Of a stretch of 64,000 nt of DNA, positions 54,343-63,533 are shown piece after piece. Source of the DNA: Rivibacter subsaxonicus (GTDB lineage Bacteria; Pseudomonadota; Gammaproteobacteria; Burkholderiales; Burkholderiaceae_C); NCBI RefSeq assembly GCF_004217215.1, contig NZ_SHKP01000004.1:776829-840828 (forward strand), in the 5' to 3' direction. The first letter of the stretch is position 1. Each line of letters starts with the position of its first letter. The translations under genes were made by a program, and so were the position numbers. The notes under the pieces are model-generated. The model did not search any database, was not told where the DNA came from, and saw only the letters and a list, made by a program, of their open reading frames with translations.

Positions 54343-55722
54343 ATGCTGCGGGCCGGTGCGCTGGCGCTGGGCTGCCTGCTGCTGGCCTTGCTGCTCGGCC
54401 TGGCCCGCGCGCAGCGCGACATGCGCGAGGAGATCGGCGATGCACTCGACGCGGCGCGCATGACGGCGCTGCTGTCCACGCTCGGCGGGCAGGACGATGC
54501 ACAGGCGCTGGCCGAGTTGCGGCGGCTGCAGCCGACCAGCAGCGCGCGCCACCTTCATCTGGAGCTGCGCGACGCGGCCGGGCAGTTCCTGATCGCCGCG
54601 CCGCAGCCGCCGGCGCTGGCCGCGCCGGTGGCCTGGCTGGTCGGTGCGCATGCGCTGCTGTTCCCGCCGCCGGCCTCGCAGGCGGTCGACTGGGAACTGC
54701 CGCGACCGGACGGTGGGCGCTGGCAGCTGCGACTGGTGGCCTCGGCCGACCGCGAGCAGCGCGAGGCGCTGTCGAACTGGGCCGAGATGTTCGCGCTGCT
54801 GCTGGCCGGCTCCCTGGGCATGCTGCTGCTGATGCGCTGGAGCCTCAGGCGCGCGCTGGCGCCGCTGCAGCCGGTGCTGGCCGCGATCGAGGCGCTCGAG
54901 CATGGCGAGCTGGGCGCGATGCAGCGACTGCCGCTGCCGATGCCGGTGCGCGAACTCGACGCGGTCACGCGCGCGCTCAAGCGGCTGGCGCATTCGCTGG
55001 CGGCGGCCGAGGCCGCGCGGCGCGTGCTTGCGCAACAGGTCTTCAGCCTGCAGGAAGACGAGCGTGCGCGCCTGGCGCGCGAACTGCACGACGAATTCGG
55101 CCAGCGCCTGACGGCCCTGCGCGCCGACGCCGCCTGGCTGCAGCGCCAGCTGCAGCACGAGCTGGCGCTGCTCGGCGTGGTCGACGGCATGGCCGAGCAA
55201 TGCCGGCTGATCCACGAGGACACGCGCGCGCTGCTCGCGCGCCTGCGCCCGCTCGGGACGGCGCAGGCCGACGGCGCCGAACTGCCGACCGCGCAACTGC
55301 GGCAGATGCTGGCCGCGCTGGTCGAGGGCTGGTCCGGGCGCGCGCTCGAGGTGCAGCTCGAGTGGCGCGACGAGCCGTCGGCGGCGACGCACGAAGTGCT
55401 GCCGGCGGCACTGGCGCTGGCGCTCTATCGCATCAGCCAGGAGGCCCTGACCAACGTCGCGCGTCACGCGCAGGCGCGTGCGGCCCGGCTGCGCGTGGCC
55501 TTCGAGCGCGGTGCCGATGGTCGCGCCACGGCGCTGCTGTGGTCGGTCGAGGACGACGGCATCGGCCTCGCCGATGCCGCGGTCGCCGCGCAGCAGGGCA
55601 GCGGCCTGGCCGGCATGCGCGAGCGGCTGTGGGCCCTGGGCAGCGAGCTGGTCATTGCGGTCGACAGCGCGCGCAGCGGCACGCGGCTGGCGGCGCGGCT
55701 GCCGGTGGGAGGTGCGGCATGA
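54343..55722 (+). CDS. NarX/UhpB-type sensor histidine kinase
   Basis: 459 residues from ATG 54343. TM1 ~1-20, periplasmic loop ~21-150, TM2 ~152-172, HAMP-like ~175-225, HisKA_3 with ELHDEFGQRLTALRADAAW (phospho-His in the H-box), HATPase with EALTNVARHAQA and GSGLAGMRERL. It pairs with the LuxR-type regulator that follows with a 4-bp ATGA overlap. The stimulus is unknown. A longer start at 54205 is in frame but would overlap the receptor start. Confidence 0.87.
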   Translation: MLRAGALALGCLLLALLLGLARAQRDMREEIGDALDAARMTALLSTLGGQDDAQALAELRRLQPTSSARHLHLELRDAAGQFLIAAPQPPALAAPVAWLVGAHALLFPPPASQAVDWELPRPDGGRWQLRLVASADREQREALSNWAEMFALLLAGSLGMLLLMRWSLRRALAPLQPVLAAIEALEHGELGAMQRLPLPMPVRELDAVTRALKRLAHSLAAAEAARRVLAQQVFSLQEDERARLARELHDEFGQRLTALRADAAWLQRQLQHELALLGVVDGMAEQCRLIHEDTRALLARLRPLGTAQADGAELPTAQLRQMLAALVEGWSGRALEVQLEWRDEPSAATHEVLPAALALALYRISQEALTNVARHAQARAARLRVAFERGADGRATALLWSVEDDGIGLADAAVAAQQGSGLAGMRERLWALGSELVIAVDSARSGTRLAARLPVGGAA

Positions 55723-56360
55723 GCGATTGCACCCGGCGCCACACGATCGCGCTCGCCGACGACCATGCCGTCGTGCGCGCCGGCTACCGCCGCCTGCTCG
55801 AACTGGAGCCCGAACTGGCGGTGGTGGCCGAGTACGCCGATGCCGAGGCGGCGTACTTCGGCCTCGCGCAGCAGCAGGATGGCGAGGTCGAGCTGCTGGT
55901 GCTCGATCTGTCGATGCCGGGTCGCGGCGGCCTCGAGATGCTGCGCCGGCTGCGCCAGCGCCTGCCGGCGCTGAAGGTGCTGGTCTTCACGATGCACGAG
56001 AGCGTGGCGCTGATGAGCCAGTGCCGCGATGCCGGCGCCAGCGGCTACGTCACCAAGAGCAGCGATCCGGTGCAACTGGTGGCCGCGGTGCGCGCGGCGC
56101 TTTCCGGCGAGTCGGTGTGGCCGGCGGCGCTGGCGGCCGGCTTGCGCGAGGGCTCGCCGCACGAGCGCCTGTCGCCGCGCGAGTTCGACGTGCTGCAGCA
56201 CCTGCTGGCCGGCCGCGGCGTCGAGCAGATCGCGCAGATCCTCCACCTCAGCCCGAAGACGGTCGCGAACTACCAGACGCTGGTGCGACAGAAGCTCGGC
56301 ATCGGCACCGCGGTCGAACTGCTGCACTATGCGCGCGAGCACGGGCTGGCGACGTCGTAA
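55719..56360 (+). CDS. NarL/LuxR-family response regulator
   Basis: 213 residues. Receiver ~8-125 (LADDHAVVRAG, phospho-acceptor Asp in VLDLSMPGRGG, Lys in VTKSSDP), and LuxR HTH ~150-210 (LSPREFDVLQHLLAGRGVEQIAQIL, SPKTVANYQTLVRQKL). Partner of the preceding kinase. Its position between the receptor and tctBA makes both candidate targets. Confidence 0.92.
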   Translation: MSDCTRRHTIALADDHAVVRAGYRRLLELEPELAVVAEYADAEAAYFGLAQQQDGEVELLVLDLSMPGRGGLEMLRRLRQRLPALKVLVFTMHESVALMSQCRDAGASGYVTKSSDPVQLVAAVRAALSGESVWPAALAAGLREGSPHERLSPREFDVLQHLLAGRGVEQIAQILHLSPKTVANYQTLVRQKLGIGTAVELLHYAREHGLATS

Positions 56361-56396
56361 GCGTTATCCACACGGCGAGCGACTGCCGCACGTTCC

Positions 56397-56402
56397 TAGA
56401 AT
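56397..56402 (+). promoter_or_regulatory. candidate -10 box upstream of tctBA
   Basis: TAGAAT within TTCCTAGAATGGCCTAGG, 61 bp before the tctB start. It also lies inside a small dyad CCTA/TAGG. No convincing -35 at the right spacing. Confidence 0.3.
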
Positions 56403-56462
56403 GGCCTAGGCGTCGCGGGCCGTGCCAGGCTCGTCGGCAACGACAACAAGAGGAGACCCTGC

Positions 56463-56942
56463 GTGATGATCAAGAGTCAACGCGACTTCGTCGCCGGGCT
56501 GATGTTCGTGGTGATCGGCGTCGCGTTCGCCGTTGGCGCCACCAACTACCCCTTCGGCACCTCGGCCAAGCCGGGGCCGGGCTACTTCCCGCTGATCCTT
56601 GGCGTGATCCTGGCGGCCCTCGGCGCCATCGAGCTGTTCAAGGCGCTGACCATCGAGAGCGACGGTGGGGATCCTATCGGTGCCATCGCGTGGCGCCCGC
56701 TGCTGCTGATCCTGGGCGCGGTGATCCTGTTCGGCTTCGCGCTGCCGCGCCTGGGCATGGTGCTGGCGATTCCGATGCTGATCACCATCGCCAGCCTCGC
56801 CGGCGACGAGTTCGAATGGAAGAGCGTGGTGGTCCTGTCGATCGCGCTCACGCTCGGCTGCTGGGGCGTGTTCGTCAAGGGCCTGGGCCTGACGATCCCG
56901 ATCTGGCCGACGTTCCTGCCCTCGCTGATGGCAGCAACCTGA
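56463..56942 (+). CDS. tctB: tripartite tricarboxylate transporter small membrane subunit TctB
   Basis: 159 residues; GTG start at 56463 (or ATG 56466), with AGGAGA about 10 bases upstream. Four hydrophobic helices; FVAGLMFVVIGVAFAVGATNYPFGTSAKPGPGYFP is split over the first helices and the conserved GPGYFP loop is seen. It works with TctA (10 bp downstream) in Na+-coupled carboxylate uptake; the periplasmic TctC partner is not in this window. Confidence 0.9.
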   Translation: MMIKSQRDFVAGLMFVVIGVAFAVGATNYPFGTSAKPGPGYFPLILGVILAALGAIELFKALTIESDGGDPIGAIAWRPLLLILGAVILFGFALPRLGMVLAIPMLITIASLAGDEFEWKSVVVLSIALTLGCWGVFVKGLGLTIPIWPTFLPSLMAAT

Positions 56943-56952
56943 GGCACGCAAG

Positions 56953-58461
56953 ATGGAACTCCTCAACAATCTCGCGCTTGGCTTCTCGGTCGCGTTCACC
57001 GCCACCAACCTGATGTGGGCGCTGATCGGCTGCCTGCTCGGCACGCTGATCGGCGTGCTGCCGGGTCTCGGGCCGGTGGCCACCATCGCGATGCTGCTGC
57101 CCAGCATCTACGGCCTCGACGCGACGCCGGCGCTGATCATGCTGGCCGGCATCTACTACGGCGCGCAGTACGGCGGCTCGACCACCGCGATCCTGATCAA
57201 CGTGCCGGGCGAGAGCAGTTCGGTCGTCACCGCGATCGACGGCTACCAGATGGCGCGCCAGGGGCGCGCCGGGCCGGCACTCGCCGCGGCCGGACTCGGT
57301 TCCTTCTTCGCCGGCAGCGTCGGCACCCTGATCGTCGCCGCCTTCGCGCCGCCGCTGACCGAACTGGCCTTCAAGTTCGGTCCCGCCGAATACTTCTCGC
57401 TGATGGTGCTGGGCCTGATCGGCGCCGTGGTGCTGGCCTCGGGCTCGCTGATCAAGGCGATCGCGATGATCATCCTCGGCCTCCTGCTGGGCCAGATCAA
57501 CACCGACGTCATCTCCGGCACGCCGCGCTTCTCCTTCGGCGTCCCGGAACTCACCGACGGCATCAGCTTCGTCGCGATCGCGATGGGCGTGTTCGGCTTC
57601 GGCGAGATCATCGCCAACCTCGGCCAGCCGGCCGAGCACCGCGAGGTCTTCACCAAGAACGTGACCGGCCTGTGGCCGACCAAGAAGGACTTCCAGGAGG
57701 CCTACCCGGCGGTGCTGCGCGGCACCGCGCTCGGCTCGCTGCTCGGCGTGCTGCCGGGCGGCGGCGCGCTGCTGGCGGCCTTCGCCGCCTACACGATGGA
57801 GAAGAAGATCGCCGGCAGCAGCGGTCGCTTCGGCAAGGGCGACATCCGCGGCGTTGCCGGCCCCGAGAGCGCCAACAACGCCGGCGCGCAGACCAGCTTC
57901 ATCCCGATGCTGACGCTGGGCATCCCACCCAACGCGGTGATGGCGCTGATGGTCGGCGCGATGACGATCAAGGGCATCCAGCCCGGGCCGCAGGTGATGA
58001 CCAGCAACCCCGAGCTGTTCTGGGGCCTGATCGCCAGCATGTGGATCGGCAACCTGATGCTGGTGGTGCTGAACCTGCCGCTGATCGGCATCTGGATCAA
58101 GCTGCTGACCGTGCCCTACCGCTTCCTGTTCCCGGCCATCCTTACCTTCTGCTGCATCGGGCTCTACACGCTCAACAACAACAACTTCGACGTCTACATG
58201 GCGGCCGGCTTCGGCATCGCCGGCTACGCCTTCTACAAGCTCGGCTGCGAGCCGGCGCCGTTGCTGCTGGGCTTCATCCTCGGTCCGATGATGGAAGAGA
58301 ACCTGCGCCGCGCGCTGCTGCTGTCGCGCGGCGACTGGAGCACTTTCGTCACGCGTCCGCTGTCGGCCGCGCTGCTTGCCGCCGCGGTGGCGCTGATCGT
58401 GATCGTGACGCTGCCGTCGGTGAAGAAGAAGCGCGAGGTGGCCTTCCAGGAGGCCGACTAG
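56953..58461 (+). CDS. tctA: tripartite tricarboxylate transporter large subunit TctA
   Basis: 502 residues, about 11-12 hydrophobic helices. The hallmark GVLPGLGPVATIAMLLPSIY near residue 35 and a second GVLPGGGALLAAFAAYT near residue 262 are the two inverted G-rich loops of TctA. YYGAQYGGSTTAILINVPGE is also typical. Uptake of citrate, tartrate, phthalate-like or other carboxylates; specificity lies in the missing TctC. Confidence 0.95.
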   Translation: MELLNNLALGFSVAFTATNLMWALIGCLLGTLIGVLPGLGPVATIAMLLPSIYGLDATPALIMLAGIYYGAQYGGSTTAILINVPGESSSVVTAIDGYQMARQGRAGPALAAAGLGSFFAGSVGTLIVAAFAPPLTELAFKFGPAEYFSLMVLGLIGAVVLASGSLIKAIAMIILGLLLGQINTDVISGTPRFSFGVPELTDGISFVAIAMGVFGFGEIIANLGQPAEHREVFTKNVTGLWPTKKDFQEAYPAVLRGTALGSLLGVLPGGGALLAAFAAYTMEKKIAGSSGRFGKGDIRGVAGPESANNAGAQTSFIPMLTLGIPPNAVMALMVGAMTIKGIQPGPQVMTSNPELFWGLIASMWIGNLMLVVLNLPLIGIWIKLLTVPYRFLFPAILTFCCIGLYTLNNNNFDVYMAAGFGIAGYAFYKLGCEPAPLLLGFILGPMMEENLRRALLLSRGDWSTFVTRPLSAALLAAAVALIVIVTLPSVKKKREVAFQEAD

Positions 58462-58513
58462 GGCTGTGGGAAGGCGGCGACGGCGCGCGTCGCCGTCGCC
58501 GATACTGGCTGCC

Positions 58514-60160
58514 ATGAAGCTCGACGCCGGTAACCCCTACGCCTCGCATCGCGCGCCGGTCTTCGCGCGCGATGTGGTTTCCACCTCGCATCCGCTGGCC
58601 TCGCAGGCCGGCCTGGCAATGCTGCGCGCCGGCGGCAACGCGGTCGATGCCGCGATCGCCGCCGCGGCGGTGATGACGATCGTCGAGCCCTGCAGCAACG
58701 GCCTCGGCTCGGACGCCTTCGCGATCCTCTGGGATGGCCGACAACTGGTCGGCCTCAACGCCAGCGGGCGCGCGCCGTCCGCCTGGACACCGGCCTGGTT
58801 CCGCGCGCGCCACGATGCCTCGGCGACCGCGCCGCCGGTGCGCGGCTGGGACAGCGTGACCGTGCCCGGCGCGGTGGCCGGCTGGGCCGCGCTGCATGGC
58901 CGCTACGGGCGCTTGCGCTTCGAGGACCTGCTGGCTCCGGCGGCCGAGGTTGCCGAGCGTGGCTACGCGGTGACACCGATCGTGCAGCACAAGTGGGCGG
59001 CGGCGGCGCAGGTCGAGGCGCTGGCCTCGCAGCCCGGCTTTGCCGAGGTCTTCCTGCCGCGTGGTCGCGCGCCGACGGTCGGCGAGCGCTTCGCGATGCC
59101 CGGCGCGGCGCGCGCGCTGCGGGCGATCGGCGCCACCGGCGGCGAGGCCTTCTACCGTGGCGAGATCGCGGCCGCGCTGGCCGCGTCGGCGCGCGAGCAT
59201 GGCGCCGCGCTGGCCGAGGCCGACCTTGCGGCCTACCAGCCGCAGTGGGTCGATCCGATCGGCACCGACACCACCGGTGCCGATGGCCGCCGCTACACGC
59301 TGCACGAGATCCCGCCCAACGGCCAGGGCATCGCGGCACTGATCGCGCTGGCCATTGCCAACCATCTCGGCCTGCGCGAGTTGCCGGCCGACAGTCCGCA
59401 GGCCATGCACGGCTTGATCGAGGCGATGAAGCTGGCCTTCGCCGACGTCTACCGCTACGTCGCCGAGCCCGGGTCGATGCTGCTGACGCCGGCCCAGATG
59501 CTGGATCCGGCCTACATCGCCGAGCGCGCGCGCCTGGTCGACATGGACCGCGCCCAGCTCTTCGAGGCCGGCAATCCGCAGGCCGTGCACCGGCGCGGCG
59601 GCACCATCTACCTCAGCGCGGCCGACGCCGGCGGGATGATGGTGAGCTTCATCCAGAGTAACTACATGGGCTTCGGCTCCGGCGTCGTGCTGCCGGACTG
59701 GGGCGTCTCGCTGCAGAACCGCGGTCACGGTTTCAGTCTCGACCCGACGAGCCCGAACGTCGTCGCCCCCGGCAAGCGACCGTTCCACACGATCATCCCG
59801 GCGTTCCTGAGTTCCGAAGGACAACCAATAATGAGCTTCGGCGTGATGGGCGCCAACATGCAGCCGCAGGGCCACCTGCAGACGCTCGCGCGCATGCTGT
59901 GGTGGGGCCAGAGCCCGCAGGCCGCCTGCGACGCGCCGCGCTGGCGCTTCAATGCCGGGCTCGAACTCAACGTCGAGGCGACGATGCCGGCGGCCACCGT
60001 CGAGGGGCTGGTCGCGCGCGGCCATCGCATCGACACGCTGGCCGACAGCTACCAGGACTTCGGCGCCGGCCAGTTCATCTGGCGCCTGGGCGATCCGGCC
60101 GTGGACGGCTACGTCGCCGCCAGCGATCCGCGCCGCGACGGCCTGGCCGCGGGCTGGTAG
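58514..60160 (+). CDS. gamma-glutamyltransferase family protein
   Basis: 548 residues from ATG 58514. Ntn-hydrolase of the GGT family: ASQAGLAMLRAGGNAVDAAIA near residue 35, GLGSDAFAILWDG, PPNGQGIAALIAL. The autoprocessing Thr is in GGTIYLSAAD, where typical GGTs have TTHFSVVD: the nucleophile is kept but the next two positions differ. No signal peptide is seen, so unlike E. coli Ggt it would be cytoplasmic, as the YwrD group. Possible substrates: glutathione or its adducts. Confidence 0.87.
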   Translation: MKLDAGNPYASHRAPVFARDVVSTSHPLASQAGLAMLRAGGNAVDAAIAAAAVMTIVEPCSNGLGSDAFAILWDGRQLVGLNASGRAPSAWTPAWFRARHDASATAPPVRGWDSVTVPGAVAGWAALHGRYGRLRFEDLLAPAAEVAERGYAVTPIVQHKWAAAAQVEALASQPGFAEVFLPRGRAPTVGERFAMPGAARALRAIGATGGEAFYRGEIAAALAASAREHGAALAEADLAAYQPQWVDPIGTDTTGADGRRYTLHEIPPNGQGIAALIALAIANHLGLRELPADSPQAMHGLIEAMKLAFADVYRYVAEPGSMLLTPAQMLDPAYIAERARLVDMDRAQLFEAGNPQAVHRRGGTIYLSAADAGGMMVSFIQSNYMGFGSGVVLPDWGVSLQNRGHGFSLDPTSPNVVAPGKRPFHTIIPAFLSSEGQPIMSFGVMGANMQPQGHLQTLARMLWWGQSPQAACDAPRWRFNAGLELNVEATMPAATVEGLVARGHRIDTLADSYQDFGAGQFIWRLGDPAVDGYVAASDPRRDGLAAGW

Positions 60161-60166
60161 CCCGCG

Positions 60167-60988
60167 ATGAAACTCGCCGAACTCGGCCCCGGCTGGGAGA
60201 CCGACTTTTTCCTGCATCGCGAGGACGCGCTCGTCAGCGAGTGCGACGACTGCATCGTCGTGCGCACCCCGTCGAGCCCGAGCTTCTACTGGGGCAACTG
60301 CCTGCTGTTGCCGGCACCGCCGGCCGATGCCGAGCTGGCGCACTGGCTGCAGCGCTTCGAGGCCGAGATAGGCGCGCTGCAGCCGCAGTCGAGCCATGTG
60401 GCGATCGGCATCAACGCGGTCACCGCGCCGCCGAGCCTGCCGAGCTGGGAGGCGGCCGGTTTCGAGCACGGCGAGTACGCGGTGCTCGAGCTGCGGCCGG
60501 ATGGATTGGAGGCGCCGGTGCGCGCCGCGCGCGGCCGGATCGAGGTGCGAGAGCTCGACATCGAGGCTGAGTTGCCGGCGCTGGTCGATCTGCATCTCAG
60601 TACCCGCGACGGCTTCGACGAGGCCGGCTACCGCCTGCACCGCGAGCAGCAGATGCGCCGCTATGCGCGCATGGCACGCGAAGGCCGCGCCGCCTGGTTC
60701 GGCCTCTGGTGCGATGGCGTGCTGGCGGCCGATTGCGGGCTGGTGCGTGATGGCAAGCTGGGTCGCTTCCAGCGCGTGGCGGTGCATCCGGACTGGCGCC
60801 GCCTCGGCCTGGCCAGCGCGCTGGTGCATGCGGTCTCGGCGCATGGCTTCGAGCGGCTCGGGCTGCGGCTGATCCGCATGTGCGCCGACCCGCTCGACGT
60901 GGCGATCGGCATCTACCGTTCGCTCGGCTACCGGCAGGTGGCCAGCGAGTGGTGGATCGAGCGCCGCGCGCCGCAGGACCGCAAGTGA
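60167..60988 (+). CDS. GNAT-family N-acetyltransferase
   Basis: 273 residues, larger than most GNATs: an N-terminal part (~1-125) of unknown function and a C-terminal GNAT fold with the acetyl-CoA loop RVAVHPDWRRLGLASALV. Substrate unknown. It starts 6 bp after the GGT gene and overlaps the next gene by 4 bp, so the three are one transcript. Confidence 0.85.
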   Translation: MKLAELGPGWETDFFLHREDALVSECDDCIVVRTPSSPSFYWGNCLLLPAPPADAELAHWLQRFEAEIGALQPQSSHVAIGINAVTAPPSLPSWEAAGFEHGEYAVLELRPDGLEAPVRAARGRIEVRELDIEAELPALVDLHLSTRDGFDEAGYRLHREQQMRRYARMAREGRAAWFGLWCDGVLAADCGLVRDGKLGRFQRVAVHPDWRRLGLASALVHAVSAHGFERLGLRLIRMCADPLDVAIGIYRSLGYRQVASEWWIERRAPQDRK

Positions 60989-61896
60989 ACCGCTCGCCGC
61001 CACGCGGTGGTGTCGGCATGGGCCTGCTGCTGGCGGTGGTCGGCGCGATCGCCTTCTCCGGCAAGGCGATCGTCGCCAAGCTGATGTACCGCCACGGTGT
61101 CGACGCGATCACCGTGCTCGGTCTGCGCATGCTGCTGGCGCTGCCGGCCTTCCTGCTGATGGCCTGGTGGGGCGGACGCGGCCAGCCGGCGCTGAGCGCC
61201 GCGCAGTGGCGCATGGTGGCGCTGCTCGGCTTTACCGGCTACTACCTCGCGAGCCTGCTCGACTTTGCCGGCCTGCAGTTCATCAGCGCCAGCCTCGAGC
61301 GGCTGATCCTCTACCTCAACCCGACGCTGGTGCTGCTGATCGGCGTGCTGCGCTTCGGCCACCGGGTCAGCGCGCGCCAGCTGGTGGCGATGGCGACCAG
61401 CTACGCCGGCATCCTGCTGGTCTTCGGCCACGAACTGGCGAGCACACCGGCCGGTGGCCCGGGCGCCACGACCGCGCTCGGCGCCGGCCTCGTGTTCGCG
61501 AGCGCGCTGAGCTACGCGATCTATCTGGCCTACGGCGGCGAACTGGTCAAGGCGCTCGGCTCGCTGCGCCTGGTCGGCTTGGCCAGCACCGTGGCCTGTG
61601 CGCTGGCGATCACGCAGTTCCTCGTGCTGCGGACCGAGGTGCTCGGCGCGATCCCGTCGCCGGTCTGGTGGCTGTCCGTGCTCAACGCCAGCCTGTGCAC
61701 CGTGCTGCCGGTGCTGGCGGTGATGATGGCGATCGAGCGCCTCGGCGCGCCGCTGGCGGCGCAGGCCGGCATGATCGGCCCGCTGGCGACGCTGCTGATG
61801 GGCGCGGTCTTCCTGGGCGAGCCGTTGAACGCGTGGATCGGCGCCGGTACGCTGCTGGTGCTGGCGGGCGTGGCGCTGCTGGCGCGGGCGCGCTGA
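60985..61896 (+). CDS. EamA-family DMT transporter
   Basis: 303 residues with a GTG start at 60985 overlapping the GNAT stop (GTGA); ATG 61018 (MGLLLAVVG) is the alternative. Ten hydrophobic helices in two EamA repeats (GAIAFSGKAIVAKLMYR, ERLILYLNPTLVLLIG, AAQAGMIGPLATLLMGAVFLGE). Metabolite exporter, substrate unknown. Confidence 0.9.
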   Translation: MNRSPPRGGVGMGLLLAVVGAIAFSGKAIVAKLMYRHGVDAITVLGLRMLLALPAFLLMAWWGGRGQPALSAAQWRMVALLGFTGYYLASLLDFAGLQFISASLERLILYLNPTLVLLIGVLRFGHRVSARQLVAMATSYAGILLVFGHELASTPAGGPGATTALGAGLVFASALSYAIYLAYGGELVKALGSLRLVGLASTVACALAITQFLVLRTEVLGAIPSPVWWLSVLNASLCTVLPVLAVMMAIERLGAPLAAQAGMIGPLATLLMGAVFLGEPLNAWIGAGTLLVLAGVALLARAR

Positions 61897-61915
61897 ACTC
61901 ATTCGAGGAGTCGAG

Positions 61916-62698
61916 ATGGATCTGGGCATTCAAGGCAAGTGGGCGCTGGTCTGCGCCGCCAGCAAGGGTCTGGGCAAGGGCTGCGCGCAGGCGCTGGCCG
62001 CCGAGGGCGTCAACGTGGTGATCACCGCGCGTGGCGCCGAGGCGCTGGAGGCCACGGCGGCCGAGTTGCGCGCGGCCTATCCCTCGGTGCAGGTCGTCGC
62101 GGTGGCCGGCGACATCGCCACGCCGCAGGGCCGCGCGGCCGCACTCGCGGCCTGCCCGCAGGTCGACATCCTGGTCAACAACGCCGGCGGGCCGCCGCCG
62201 GGCGATTTTCGCGACTGGGACCGCGAGACCTGGATCAAGGCGCTCGACGCCAACATGCTGGCGCCGATCGAGCTGATCAAGGCCACGGTCGACCCGATGC
62301 TCGCGCGCGGCTTCGGCCGCATCGTCAACATCACCTCGGCCGCGGTGAAGGCGCCGATCGACATCCTCGGGCTGTCCAACGGCGCACGTTCGGGCCTGAC
62401 CGGTTTCGTCGCCGGCCTCGCACGCAAGACGGTGGCGAAGAACGTCACGATCAACAACCTGCTGCCCGGCCCTTTCGACACCGACCGCCTGCGCGCGACG
62501 ATGCAGGGTGCGGCCACCGCCAGCGGCCAGAGCCTGGACGCCGTGTTCGAGGCGCGCCGCAAGGCGCACCCTGCACAGCGCTTCGGCAGCGCGGCCGAGT
62601 TCGGCGCGGCCTGCGCCTTTCTGTGCAGCGCGCAGGCCGGCTACATCACCGGCCAGAACTGGCTGCTCGACGGCGGCGGCTATCCGGGCACGTTCTGA
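61916..62698 (+). CDS. SDR-family oxidoreductase with altered catalytic motif
   Basis: 260 residues. Rossmann NAD(P) motif ASKGLGKG at ~16-23 (the usual TGxxxGxG has a changed first part) and NNAG at ~92-95. Where YxxxK is expected the protein reads LSNGARSGL, so Tyr and Lys are replaced by Ser and Arg; the catalytic Ser in NITSAA is kept. This subgroup exists in many proteobacteria, annotated loosely as 3-oxoacyl-ACP reductase. Substrate unknown. Ribosome-binding site GAGGAG precedes the ATG. Confidence 0.87.
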   Translation: MDLGIQGKWALVCAASKGLGKGCAQALAAEGVNVVITARGAEALEATAAELRAAYPSVQVVAVAGDIATPQGRAAALAACPQVDILVNNAGGPPPGDFRDWDRETWIKALDANMLAPIELIKATVDPMLARGFGRIVNITSAAVKAPIDILGLSNGARSGLTGFVAGLARKTVAKNVTINNLLPGPFDTDRLRATMQGAATASGQSLDAVFEARRKAHPAQRFGSAAEFGAACAFLCSAQAGYITGQNWLLDGGGYPGTF

Positions 62699-62803
62699 TG
62701 AACGATGAACGCTTGGCTGCGCCATCGCATGAACGTGCCTGCGGCACGAATGAACTGTTCGTCGTTCATGCGACGCCGCGCAGCGGCGAGCGCTCATCGT
62801 TCA
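62699..62803. repeat. intergenic palindromic repeat, copy 2
   Basis: Starts at the SDR stop with TGAACGATGA (62699-62708) and ends with its inverse TCATCGTTCA (62794-62803); a variant TCGTCGTTCA lies at 62759-62768. The 14-mer TCGTTCATGCGACG (62762-62775) is identical with copy 1 at 7101-7114, and the following CGCAGC..GAGCG arms match apart from short indels. It fills most of the 118-bp gap before the GST gene. Confidence 0.7.
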
Positions 62804-62816
62804 TCGAGGAGCAAGC

Positions 62817-63464
62817 ATGAGTGAACAGCACACGCTCTACGGCGCCAACGGCTCCGGCTCGGCCGCGGTCGAGGCGGCGCTGCTGCGCTGCGGCCTGCCC
62901 TACCGCGTGGTCGAGGGTGCGACCTGGGAGCCGGGACCGGGCTACGAGGAACTCAAGCGGGTCAATCCGCTGGCGCAGGTGCCGACGCTGGTGCTGCCCG
63001 ACGGCACCGTGCTCAGCGAGAGCGCGGCGATCCTGATCCATCTCGGTCTCGCGCATCCGGATGGAGGCCTGCTGCCGGCCGAGCCCTCGGCGCGCGCACA
63101 GGCGATCCGCGGCCTGGTGTTCATCGCCGCCAACTGCTACGCGCTGATCGGCGTCAACGACTACCCCGAACGCTACGCCGACGTGCCCGACGAGGCCGCG
63201 CGCAAGCGCAGCATCGCGGTGGCGCGGGCGCGGCTGCACCTGCTGTGGGAACACTTCGCCGATCTCGCGCCGAAGGCCGATCCCTTCTTCGCCGGCGCCG
63301 AGCCGGGCGCGCTCGACATCCTGGCGGCGGTGGTCAGCCGCTGGTCCGGCGCGCGCAAGCACCTGAAGGCGGCGCGGCCGGCCTGCCACGCGCTGGTCGA
63401 GCGGGTCGACGCGCATCCGCAGTTCGCTCCGCTGTGGGCGCGGCACTGGCCGAAAGCCGCCTGA
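62817..63464 (+). CDS. glutathione S-transferase family protein
   Basis: 215 residues. N-terminal thioredoxin-like domain (TLYGANGSGSAAVEAALLRC, NPLAQVPTLVLPDGTVLSES with cis-Pro and GSH-binding Glu-Ser) and a helical C-terminal domain. Ser in NGSGS is the likely thiol-activating residue. Ribosome-binding site GAGGAG precedes ATG 62817. Substrate unknown. Confidence 0.88.
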   Translation: MSEQHTLYGANGSGSAAVEAALLRCGLPYRVVEGATWEPGPGYEELKRVNPLAQVPTLVLPDGTVLSESAAILIHLGLAHPDGGLLPAEPSARAQAIRGLVFIAANCYALIGVNDYPERYADVPDEAARKRSIAVARARLHLLWEHFADLAPKADPFFAGAEPGALDILAAVVSRWSGARKHLKAARPACHALVERVDAHPQFAPLWARHWPKAA

Positions 63465-63533
63465 CGTGAACGCCGGCGAACGGCGCTGCTGACATTGGCG
63501 CATGGCGCCACCGGCACCCGCTCCGCAGCAGGG

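Noticed and set aside
58349-61003. 884-codon open frame on the - strand opposite the GGT and GNAT genes
   Set aside because: Shadow of conserved + strand genes, no recognisable domain.
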